Source: Burhinus oedicnemus (taxonomy: Eukaryota; Chordata; Aves; Charadriiformes; Burhinidae). Taken from it: DNA of 64,000 nt. The stretch is taken from assembly GCA_008921705.1 (NCBI GenBank), contig VFFE01007030.1, positions 321,314 to 385,313 on the forward strand. Reading direction: 5' to 3'. The notes beneath the pieces were generated by a model. That model was not told the origin of the DNA, ran no database searches, and worked only from the letters and a program-made list of their open reading frames with translations. The translations under genes and the position numbers were made by a program. Shown one piece after another: positions 42,330 to 52,029 of this stretch (within the stretch, counting starts at the first letter, position 1; every line of letters starts with the position of its first letter).

Positions 42330-42620
42330 AGGTAGTATTTCCTGTCAATGTATGTGTAATGGACTCCTCTCTGGCCTTTAAATCTGTCAGGAGAGTAGAC
42401 ATGGACCCAGGTGCAGTTTTCACACATCCTGTAAAGGGATTTCATAATCTACAATAGGAGGGAATGCAACTCTTGTAGTCCTGGAGCACCTCCCATAATT
42501 TGCCTCTGGGGATACAGTCATATGCAGTTTTTCAAACTACAGGAAGCACGTTTGCTTTCTTTTTGTGTTTAAGTAGCCAGTGCAAAGTTCAGTTCAGTGC
42601 TGTGGTTTCAACAAAAACTT
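42330..42620 (-). mobile_element. Decayed LINE reverse-transcriptase fragment, not CR1-like
   Basis: The - strand reads KTAYDCIPRGKLWEVLQDY (about 42524-42468), matching reverse-transcriptase motif A of RTE-like and related LINEs (KAYDxxPRxxLWxxL). After a frameshift it continues MKSLYRMCENCTWVHV (about 42445-42398) and DRFKGQRGVH, matching the usual SLYxNCESCVRV...DWFxVxxGVRQGC segment, with the RQGC itself lost. CR1 has a different pattern here (KAFDTVPHxxLLSKL). Nothing convincing follows downstream, so only the palm start survives. Assignment to a clade is inference. Confidence 0.6.
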
Positions 42621-43311
42621 CTCTATTGCACTGGAACGGTGTCACACAGCACAGTTTGTGTTTCCAGCTCCATGGTGTTGCTTGAGTGTAGCTGCCGAAA
42701 GCGTGAATATATTTAGGACATTACTGAAGTATTTACATAGTTGTGAACTGGAATTTCTCCTGTCTGCTAAATTTCCTTTCTGAAATTCAAGATGTCATTG
42801 TCTCCTTGTCTGGTTTCTGCAAGGATCCTCAAATACAGTGTTGATGTTATTGTGGGCTTACCCTGATTGTTTCTCAGCAGTGAGCCACAGTGGCTGCCAC
42901 AGTTTACATCTTTCTTGAGCAGATCTTTTAAATCTTCAATAGGCACTTGTGAACGAAGGAAATGAATTCTATAAAACCTCATGATTTTGAGACTGAAAAT
43001 TTCTAGTATCTTTAGTCCACATTTTGGTCGCTCTAAGCCTTTATTATCTGCCATATTTTTATTTTTTTTAATAGACACTTTTCTCTGACAGCTGCCAACC
43101 TCCTTAGTAAACCACGTAACCATCTTACTATGACTTTTTCAGTAACATTTGTGGAGCACTTAAATAGGTTCTCATTATGAAGAGCAGTGGACAGGATCAC
43201 GTTAAGTGTGGCAGAGAGGTACAGAAAATATGGTATATTGGGTGATAAATAAGCCATGTGTCTTATCAGAGAGCAAAATGTTTCTAAATATGTTTGGGTT
43301 TGTTTCTTTAG

Positions 43312-43426
43312 GAGATTGATCTGCGAGTGAAGTGGCCGAATGATATTTACTACAGCGATCTTATGAAGCTTGGTGGAGTTCTGGTAACCTCTACACTTAT
43401 TGAAACAACATTTCATATTCTTATTG
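43312..43426 (+). CDS. HLCS: HLCS coding exon with the KWPND catalytic motif
   Basis: This 115-nt exon has an upstream TTTCTTTAG acceptor and a GTAAAT donor. It encodes [20 protein letters not shown] followed by [23 protein letters not shown] is the most conserved motif of biotin-protein ligases, and GGVL corresponds to the GGIL segment of bacterial BirA. The aspartate equivalent to human D571 and the two glycines equivalent to G581 and G582, all known deficiency positions, are intact. It enters in phase 0 and leaves in phase 1, as the reading frame requires. Overlapping open frames on the - strand (43416-43033) are antisense shadows. Confidence 0.96.
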
Positions 43427-46400
43427 GTAAATGTCTATTTTCAAGCTTTTCTATACTGTTTTTTTCTGAATAAATTTGTTATTAATGTCTTTATGAGTTC
43501 AAATGATAAGGACGAGAACAAATAATGACAGGAGGCATAAGGAAATAAAGCACAATATTAAATTAAAAGGAAGCACAAAAAGTAAATGTTTTCATTTTTC
43601 TTAATAATTCCATATGCTTGACAAGAAAAATGTAAATGCAGGCATCTGTAGTGGAGTTCAAAGAAAGCATTACATGAGAGAGGGAAATGTCCTCCTTGAT
43701 CTATTGCAAAACTAGTAAAATATACTGAAAAATGTATACGTTTTTTTCAAGATTTTTTTTTTCCCCCACATGACAAATAGTTAAATAACATGCCTTTTAA
43801 ATCAGGAGAAGAGCTACATACACATAGTAATGTTTCAATTTCTCCTTTCATCCGTTTAATATTTATTCATAACTTGTTTCTGTTGATACCTTTCTAGAAA
43901 CTGCAGTATTGCTAGTAAAACAGCAGTGAATTAATGATTTGAACAATTAATTGCTTTCTTTAGTTCTCTCAGAAATTAAAATTTGCAAAGTAGTTGGGAA
44001 GGCTGGGTCAGGGAGCAAAGAGTGACAATCTGTTTGTTCATTGTGAAGACGAACGCTCTGCCTGGAAGGCTGGTTCCAAGAAGTTAGCACAGCCAATCTC
44101 AAAAAGCCTGCAGATGTATTTTCCAGCAAGTCCCAATGCTATAACGGGGGAAGACATTTAGGTGCACAAATAAATATTGAGGTGTTTTTATCATTTCAAG
44201 TATGATAATCATCCTGGTATTTGTTAAGGAAAATTTTTCCCCTAACCACTGGCAGCACAGATCTGTCAGACATGCTCAGAAACCTGCCAGCAGAGATCTA
44301 GGTTCTGGTTTCAAAAATAATTCTCTGTGCTATGTCTAAAAAATTAAATGAAAGTTCCTTAGCAAGTCTAAAAGATTAAAGAAGAAGATGATAGTATGTG
44401 TTTTATATTTGAATATAGCATGGTCGGTAAATAAAGTATCTTGTGAAGAGTGTGGACATGATATCATTTCTGTCAAGGTGCTATAAATTTTAAGGCGCGA
44501 ACAAGCAAAACAGTTGAAGTAGTCATCAACTCCTTCTGTGAAACATGCCGAGTCATTAAATTTTCTGTTCAATTGTTATATCCTCATTTTGTAAACAATG
44601 TACACGTACAGAATGGAACACTTAAAAGAGTCTCTCTGTGCCCCATCAACCATTTACTGCTTCCATATGTTTTTCCAGAGCCTGTCCTGGTTAATACAAG
44701 AAAAGCAAAAATGGCTCCAAAAATAAGTCACCTTATCAAATATCTCTTTGTACATTACATATTTGTTTTGGACCTTGTGTTGCTCACCCTGAACACCAAA
44801 ACGTTCAAACTCAAATGGAAGCTTTCTTTATGGATTCTCTCTGATGTCCATAGGACTTAACTTGGTGGTGAAAGGTCTGAGGTATATACAGAGATGTATA
44901 TTTTCATCAGCTGTCTTTTGGCTGGAAGCTTCTAAGGTTGAAACTTACTTGTCCCATACTAGTCCAAGGATCTTTTCCATCATTTCAGTGACGTATGTCA
45001 CTGAAAGTAATAGGGGTGACTCACGACATCTAATCTCTTGTATTAGTAGTAGCAATGAGATCAAACTTCCACAACAGGAAAGGTAAGCCAGGCCTTCCCT
45101 TTCTACAGTCATACAGATTCCTTTCCTAGACCTTACTGTTCACATGACACTTGTGAAGAGTATTCCATATATGAGGGTAACGATCAAAATCAAAGATCCG
45201 TCTACATGGCTTCGCTGCTCTGAGAAGTATTTCAGAAGAGTAAAGCAGAGGCAAACCTGCCTTTTCACCTCTACGATGTGCTTGAGGCCTCACAGATGAC
45301 ACAGTTCATGTTCATATCTTTAAATGTGTTTTTAAAAAAATATTTTTAAGAACTTAGTTGTTGCGGGACTTTTGGAAGAAGAGTTCTGCAGAAGAATGTA
45401 CTTCATTAATTTAAGAGCCAGACTCAGAACAGACATAGGTAGTCAAACACAATTGGAATGCAAGGGACAGCCAACGTGCTTGACCTGCAAAAGCACTGTC
45501 TGCCTCTGTGTGCAGCTAAGGCATGTCTGAACGGTGCACAGATGCTGAAGGCAGGGCTAGCCCTGGCGTTTGAAGATGCATTAGCCACATCAGCACAGTG
45601 CAAGGTCAGTGCTAAATGTTTATTTTTTACTCTTTTCACATAGGCAATGCAGAGATACCCTAAGAGCCCTGAGCACCTAATATTTTTCAAGTTAGCTGGC
45701 TACATTTTTGCCACCAAGTTTATCCCCAGATGCTTCTGCCTCAGTTGAGCTCATCATCTCAATATGTCTTTCATGTCCGTTCCAGTTTTTGGATTGCTAA
45801 GTAGTGATCTCCATACATACAGGCCTGAGTGTCCTGTGCCTGCAGATGGACTCCAAGGCCCAGTGGACTGGTACTTTGACAGTACCAGTCACAGTATAAT
45901 GGCTACAGTCACTCTCTCTTCACTTGTATGGTACTTGAGTGTAACCAGCTGAGTTGGGAGTTACTGGCCATTATATTTTCCAGTTCATTTTCCTTTGACT
46001 CTTTCCAGTAATAAATTTCTCCTCATTTCCATAGGATCTATGTATTGGTACTGGTATCACTGTGGCTTTCTTTGCATGCATTCTCTGACTAGTTAGAAGT
46101 CAAAAATTCCTTTTCACTGAAGAAATCCTTCTCATAATTAATACAGATTACTTCCGTATATGAATAGTTTCATTAACAGCAAATTTACAAAATGGGGCAT
46201 CTGGACCTTCTTGCAGATGGAGGTGTATCATGTCTAAACCTGATTGACAGACTGGGTTTTTATCCCAAATGTCTGAGGAAAGAAAAATCTAAATTATTAG
46301 GAGGAAAAAATAAACAGGTAATACAATATATTTCTTTACATCCCTCAAAGCCTGTTTCAGCAGGCGGCAAAAAAGGCCCCAAGAGCCATATTTAAATAAG

Positions 46401-47065
46401 AAAGGCATTCTGCCAACTTTACTCTAACTGGAGAAATCTCGGTAAGAGACTTGAGGCTTCTAAAGGATATGCTGTGGCAAGATAGATTAAGCAAACTGGA
46501 GTCTTACATGGCAAACTTAAATCTTCTGGGCTTTTCAGAGCAAGCCAAGCAAGGTTTATCAGCTGAGTAAAAAGGCTTAATTCTTAGAAAATGCAATCAG
46601 CTAACTGTAGTAAACAGAAAGGTCTCTTAATTAAATTTTAGACTGAAAGATAAAACTCCATCTTAAAATATGATCAGTGATTTACTCTCAATTAGCTAAT
46701 GACCTGTCAGCTTCCAGGGAGGAAAAGAATTTCTCACTTTGATGTTATTGTAACCAACGTGCAAGTTACCACTTACCATCTTCCTAAGCCTCATTGATAG
46801 GATGGTCTGTTGTTGCAAGGACTGCACTGGATTTGCTTCTCCAATTTTGAGGAGGCATTTTAAGAGCAAGGAACAACTAAAATCTGGACTGTGATTTGTA
46901 ATTATGCAAGTAGAAGATTTACAGGTGTAAGAGACTGAAGAAGCTGCTGGAAACATCCTTAGAGATAATTGTATCGAGTAGTTGAATAAAGTACTGACCT
47001 TCTGGTGATAATAAAGTGTTCGTATTTACAGATTGTGTCCTGTTCTTTTGGTTTGTGTTCTTCAG
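43427..47065 (+). other. HLCS: HLCS intron between the KWPND and GFNV exons
   Basis: This 3.6-kb intron has donor GTAAAT and acceptor TTCAG. A perfect 10-bp-stem hairpin at 45866-45890 is listed separately. The stretch 44.5-46.4 kb has several overlapping open frames of 60-95 codons on both strands and is somewhat less AT-rich, but I see no protein family in it, so it may be old repeat sequence. Nothing else is recognisable. Confidence 0.75.
45866..45890. repeat. Hairpin, 10-bp perfect stem and 5-nt loop
   Basis: GACTGGTACT (45866-45875) and AGTACCAGTC (45881-45890) are exact reverse complements around the loop TTGAC. It lies in an HLCS intron. Confidence 0.88.
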
Positions 47066-47279
47066 GCTTTGGATTTAATGTGAACAACAGCAACCCCACC
47101 ATATGCATCAATGATCTCATCACAAAATTTAATAAGGAAGAGGGGACAAAGCTTAAGGCTTTAACTGCAGACTGCCTTATTGCAAGAACTGTAACTGTGC
47201 TAGAGAGGCTTATAGATATTTTTCAGGAGAAAGGGCCTAACGGAGTTCTTCCCCGTTACTACAAGTACTGGATACACAG
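47066..47279 (+). CDS. HLCS: HLCS coding exon, end of the catalytic core
   Basis: This 214-nt exon has acceptor TTCTTCAG and a consensus donor GTAAGT. It encodes the segment starting [20 protein letters not shown] and ending in RYYKYWIH plus two bases of a serine codon. The human match is [20 protein letters not shown] through LYYRYWVHS. The asparagine-rich NxNPT stretch and the helix with [12 protein letters not shown] close the ligase core before the C-terminal cap. One visible difference is phenylalanine where human has cysteine, directly before GFNV. The 3.6-kb intron before it is described separately. Confidence 0.96.
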
Positions 47280-47605
47280 GTAAGTATAATGTTCTTGAAC
47301 TTTCTTTTAAGAAAGTTGGAAAGAACTCATGCATATTTTATCTTTTTCTACTTTTTCTACTAGATTGCCTTTAAAACTAGTGACTTAATTAAAATATACT
47401 CCCAAGTAGGAGGTAATTTTTTTAAGGGAGAATAAAAATAGCACATGGTAAAATCAATGGATTAGCAAGAGTTAAAGAATGCTTCTAGGTATTTTACATG
47501 TATCATCTCAAAATTCTGCTAGACATTAGTCCCCTAAGCTATTTTTAACTGTTTGTGCAGTGTCCACCAATTAATTCCTAACTCTCTGGTTCTCTTTATT
47601 TGCAG

Positions 47606-47774
47606 TGGTAAGCAAGTCCGTCTCCACAACGAGGAGGGCCCGATTGCCTGGATAGTCGGGATAGATGATTATGGATTCCTTCAAGTTCATGAAGAAGGCA
47701 AGGGTGTAGAGTCCGTGCACCCAGATGGCAACTCTTTTGACATGCTGAGAAACCTCATAGTCCCAAAGCATTAA
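47606..47774 (+). CDS. HLCS: HLCS last coding exon, C-terminal cap and stop
   Basis: The acceptor TTTGCAG precedes a T that completes the serine codon. The exon then encodes [20 protein letters not shown], a short beta-rich stretch, and the conserved [19 protein letters not shown] before TAA at 47772-47774. Human ends [20 protein letters not shown], so this protein is one residue shorter. This cap resembles the small C-terminal domain of BirA that helps close over ATP and biotin. With the four upstream exons it completes 241 residues, the last third of a protein of about 726 residues in human. The preceding intron (47280-47605) is 326 nt with nothing else in it. Confidence 0.96.
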
Positions 47775-50700
47775 TAGTCCTCAGAGCTCACAGCGCACAA
47801 GGAGGCTCTTTAGTGTTTGCCACCAAGCAGCTAAACTTGCTTAAAGGTGGGAAGGGTAGTTGATAGCTTGGTGGTTTTTTTCTTCTGATTTTCTGATATC
47901 TTTATTCTTTGACATGGATAACTTCAACAGTTAAGAAGAGGTAACTTCTCATTGCTGAAGGCCTTTGTTTTTTCGTATTAACTTCAAAACACGTCTATGT
48001 TGCCGTTCTTTGTAAGCATCTATCCTTTAAAAAGGGCCTGATTGCAAAGGAATACCTTGCAATGAACAGAACTTTCTGTTCCATTACACACTGTATTTGA
48101 GAAGCTGAAGTGGCTAAATATTTCTTTTTGTGTCTCTGTGTTTTTATTGTGCTTTAGCACAATGCAGTACGATATTTACATTTTTACTGTGTTTTTTTAA
48201 ACTAAATTCTGGTTTATGCATTTTCTGTGGTGGAAACAGCTGGAAGAGCTCATCATGTATTTGTGAATTACTGGGATTACCACTGTGTTTAGATTCAGAT
48301 CTAAGTAGAGCCTTGCTTATTTGGTTCTTCACGTGAGCCTATGCAACAGTTTACTATCCTGTGCTTTGGTCTCAGGTCTGCAACTCTGTCATGGCTGCCT
48401 TGAGATTTTGGGGAGTTTTCCATCAGCACTTAAGAACTGTGGTTGGTTATCCAAATTATTTGTACTCTGCTCTTCTTAGTTAATTGGATCTGAGCAAATT
48501 GTCTCATATCTCCTTTGAATCATAGTCTTTCAAGAGGCTTTAGCCCACCTAAGAATAGCCCACTGGAGTAGCTGCAGTCCTCTCATCCAGGTTATTGTAG
48601 GATCCCATGTCAGGAGAGGGAAGTCTAAATAGTTTACAATTTAATAGTAATTAAATTGTAATAGTAATGAAGTTAAGCGAATAAATAAGAGAAAAATGCC
48701 CCACTCTTAAAATCCCTGTCATAAACTACTACAGTGAAAAAGAGAAAACGCGTAGTTAACCTGTGTCCAAATTCTCTTCCATTGTTTCTGTTGTCACCCC
48801 CTTTCCCAAAGCAGGGCATCTGGTTTTGCTGCTAACCATTAAAAGCGAGAGATTTGACATCTGCTGACCTGAAAGTAGCTTGCTTTGGGGGCTGGCTGCA
48901 CAGTTCCCGGGATAGGTGTAACAGCTCGGTCATGATTGGAAAGCAGCGCGAAGTAGGCATGTGGGAGCTTCCATGCCATGGCAGCTTGTCGGGTTTTTCT
49001 CCTGGGCAAGGCAAATTTGCGCCAGGAGACTTGGCCACCACTGCACTTCAAACAGTTCTCTGCAAATGAAAAGTTTGTCATAGGTGTGATGTGGGCAGCT
49101 TCATTTCCTCAAGTAGGCAGCACTGCTTATTACCTTACCTTGCCCCACTGAAGGTGGATCAGCCTAATTGGTTTCCACAAAGGACTTCTGTCTACTAGCC
49201 AGAAATGGGGTTTTTGGGTTAAAGTTCACCTCATAAACAATCTGAACATATTAGTAGATTGTTTCAGTTACAAAGCCAAGAAGTCTTAAAACAAGGAAGC
49301 TAGTCTGTAATGGTAATTTAGAGTAATCCTCACATATTAGGGTTTAGGTGGTTTGGCAGCAAGTGCTAGAAATTAAGTTGTCCCTATTACATTTAGGATT
49401 TTACGCTCCGTATCACAGTAGATTTGTGTGTGTGTGCCTGGTTGTCTGTCCCCTGCTGTTTCATTTTCCCCCATGATCCACATCATATGAGACTGCACAC
49501 CAACGTTTCATAGAACTGTACAGTGGAGTGTAGACAGCTGTTAATTGACATAGTTAAAATGATGCACATGAGCACCAGTTTTTGCTTTTTCCCACCAGAT
49601 CCTTTCAAAACTGCTTTGGGCTGTTAATTTTCGGCAGCTGCCTTTATTTCAGAATCAAACATTGATGCATATTATAATCAAATGAAACTTGAGTCTGAGT
49701 TAATAAAGTTTAAATAAAAAGAAGAGCCTATTTGTATACCCATCCATAAAAAATGTGCGTGTGCGTACACACACCCACATCCTCCTTGTGCATCTTCACT
49801 TCTTTTCTACCTTTTCCTTCAAGCGGCTTATGAGCAACACATGCTTCTGCAGGTCAGCTGTGGAAAGCATGGCGCTGGTACTGTTTTTCCAGCCCCAGAA
49901 TTTTACAAAACTTTAGATCTGTACCTCAATCCGATATTTGTAGCTAAAACACTGTCTCGGTTTTGGTGCTGTAGGGTGTGCCTATAGAAAGCACCTTTGA
50001 TTATGCTCATATTCCAGATATAGAACTGATGAGTGCCTGTAGAGATTTCTTTTAACAACCAGGTCCATGCATCAGGTTTTGACTTGAATTGCTTCCTTAA
50101 AACACACTCTCCCTTCGCTCGGGACAAGTACTGTAAAAGAATGACAGGGGAAAATGATAAAACATGTTCCTGTAGGAAGAAGGGCAGAATGGACCTGCAA
50201 ACCTTCACTCAGTTAGGCTACCATAGTGTCTGAGCAGCAAGCAGATGGATTTTTCAATAGTAAAATGCTTTCGGATTTCTTCATAGCCTTCTTGGTGAAA
50301 AGCTTGTTCTATTCTCACTTTGAGTTGTAAGATTATTCTGAAAATTTTTGCATTGGAAAGAAACTTGGCGTTGAACTTCCTTTCTGCAAATGAGAACTAA
50401 CGAAGTGTGGGTGTGTCAGGGCATAGGTGGGCGCTGTGGGAACGTACCCCTTTGCCTCTACTTTTTAGTGGCCTGTCCTCTGTGTATACAACTACCTGTT
50501 GTCTTGAGGAAACGGCCTTGAGTTGGATGAAGCGTTTGTTACAAACCTGACCTTCCCTTCAGAAGAACCAAAGAACTTCACAGAGAGAATTCCCCATTGT
50601 GTAGTGAGCAGCTACAGAAGGTCCTTCTGACTAGCAGCTCTTCCTGCCGAGAAAGCCAGTGAACCTTCCTGTACCACACTCGCCCTAAGGTGGATGGGGA

Positions 50701-51955
50701 GCGCAGCCAGTAGTCTTACTCTTTTTATGCCAAACTTGGCACACCCAGAGAGCCACAACGTTTTTGTATGAAAATCATTGTTATTATGGTTCTTTATGTA
50801 GGACAGACAAATGTGGTGTAGAGTGTCTCTGGACGTAGGTATGGAGAGAATCAGACAACTCCAGATCCAGAAGTAATGCACTGAAAATGTTTGATTTCAT
50901 TCAACTGTCTAGATGAGTAAAACACCTCTTTCATTGTGAGGCTGATGTCATATCTTAAACTATTTTCTTGATGAAGTGCTTTCAAAAAGCAGTCATTACA
51001 GTGTCCATATTTCTGTGAGTTCATTTTTTTCCTCCTGGACTCTGTTATAACATTTCTCATTACACATTGTGAAAATATTTGTAGAGATTGTTTATTGATA
51101 GGAAAACTTCTGCCGAGCAAGCTGGGTGTGTTGGCACGTGTCTGTGTTCAGAAAGAGTAAGCGGGTTGTGTCCAGTCAGCACCAATGCTGTTTCCAAAGA
51201 TATGAAAAAGTAATAATGCACTTACCATTTAAGAGTTGAAGCAGTGCATCTTTCTTCTAGTAGAAGGTTTTATAAGACTTGAGAGCATGTTTTTAAATAT
51301 ATCCAACAAGTATAATCTACTTCAAGGGCTATTACCTAGAAATAGTATTAAAGCATTTGATTCTTTATGCTGCTGCTTCGTTGTACAATGATTTTTTTAT
51401 TTCTTTGCTTTTTCTGATTCAGCTGCAAGACATCAGCAGTCTAAAAAATTACTCTCTGCAACTACTTTGGAATATACAGTAACTATATAAAAAAAATAAT
51501 TGAAGTACAGCTTAATATCTGTCGTGAAAAAGATTTGTGCCGCAAAGAGCTGATTCCTGAGGGTAACTGGTTTGATAAAAGCATTTGCATGCATAACTTA
51601 CTGCAGTGATGCACCACACTGATCAGACACCAAAGAAATTAAACCTGGAGTGAGGTCAAATCTGAACAGAGGTCAAAAAATGATGGTGTGTCGCAGGCTG
51701 CGGCCGTGTAACACACAACTGAGAAAAAAGAACTGCAGGGAGGAATTGTAAACTGATGTCGTGTTTGAGTATCGTGCATTAGCGCGTTTCGTTAGTGATT
51801 CTGTGTTATTTTCAGTTCTCCAGGAGTCTTTCTTTAAAATGCAACATGGCTAAAATACGATTAATCAATAAAAAAATCCTTGTATTTTATAGTACATTAA
51901 CTGTCAAATATAGTACGTATTATAATTGAAATAAATTTTCAAATATGCAACAGTA
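47775..51955 (+). other. HLCS: HLCS 3' UTR (end approximate)
   Basis: Sequence after the HLCS stop has no further coding match. AATAAA signals on the + strand lie at 48680-48685, 49702-49707, 49713-49718, 51867-51872 and 51930-51935. The pair near 49.7 kb is followed within about 45 nt by an alternating GTGCGTGTGCGT run, a good downstream GU-rich element. The 51930 signal is followed by TGTGTTTTGT at 51971-51980. The transcript may therefore end near 49.74 kb, near 51.95 kb, or at both. The end given here is the distal option. Open frames inside, for example around 48.84-49.08 kb, are on both strands and look incidental. Confidence 0.5.
49702..49770 (+). terminator. Tandem AATAAA with GU-rich element, candidate proximal HLCS poly(A) site
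   Basis: Two AATAAA hexamers (49702-49707 and 49713-49718) are followed by a GTGCGTGTGCGT tract beginning near 49755. This is the usual arrangement of a cleavage and polyadenylation site, about 1.9 kb after the HLCS stop. Confidence 0.5.
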
Positions 51956-51980
51956 TTCATTGTGAAACCCTGTGTTTTGT
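51930..51980 (+). terminator. Candidate distal HLCS poly(A) site
   Basis: AATAAA at 51930-51935 (a second copy is at 51867-51872) is followed by the T/G-rich TGTGTTTTGT at 51971-51980. Cleavage would be expected around 51950, just short of opposing signals from the SIM2 strand. Confidence 0.45.
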
Positions 51981-52023
51981 AGTAAAAAAGAAATCCAACT
52001 CGCTTTTCCTTTGGCTACAGGAT

Positions 52024-52029
52024 TTTATT
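52024..52029 (-). terminator. Candidate distal SIM2 poly(A) signal
   Basis: TTTATT on the + strand is AATAAA on the - strand. It is the farthest such signal from the SIM2 stop before the HLCS end, about 3.6 kb downstream. Nearer - strand AATAAA copies lie at 55052-55047, 54422-54417, 54193-54188 and 53751-53746. Any of these could be the main site. Confidence 0.35.

Larger units (their letters stand above)
40209..43311 (+). other. HLCS: HLCS intron with a LINE remnant
   Basis: This is a 3.1-kb intron between the RGGNVW and KWPND exons. It contains an imperfect palindrome at 41273-41294 and a decayed reverse-transcriptase fragment on the - strand (about 42.3-42.6 kb), both listed separately. 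The remaining sequence, including 40.2-41.2 kb and 41.3-42.2 kb, shows no feature I recognise. Confidence 0.8.

Noticed and set aside
43033..43416. 127-codon - strand frame overlapping the KWPND exon
   Set aside because: It is antisense to a certain HLCS exon, has no domain, and runs into intron on both sides.
47553..47605. Start of the 73-codon + strand frame at an upstream ATG before the last HLCS exon
   Set aside because: These bases are intron. The TTTGCAG acceptor at 47605 and the phase of the preceding exon set the exon start at 47606.
48839..49081. Open frames of 69-80 codons on both strands
   Set aside because: They lie in the HLCS 3' UTR, overlap each other on both strands, and have no family match.
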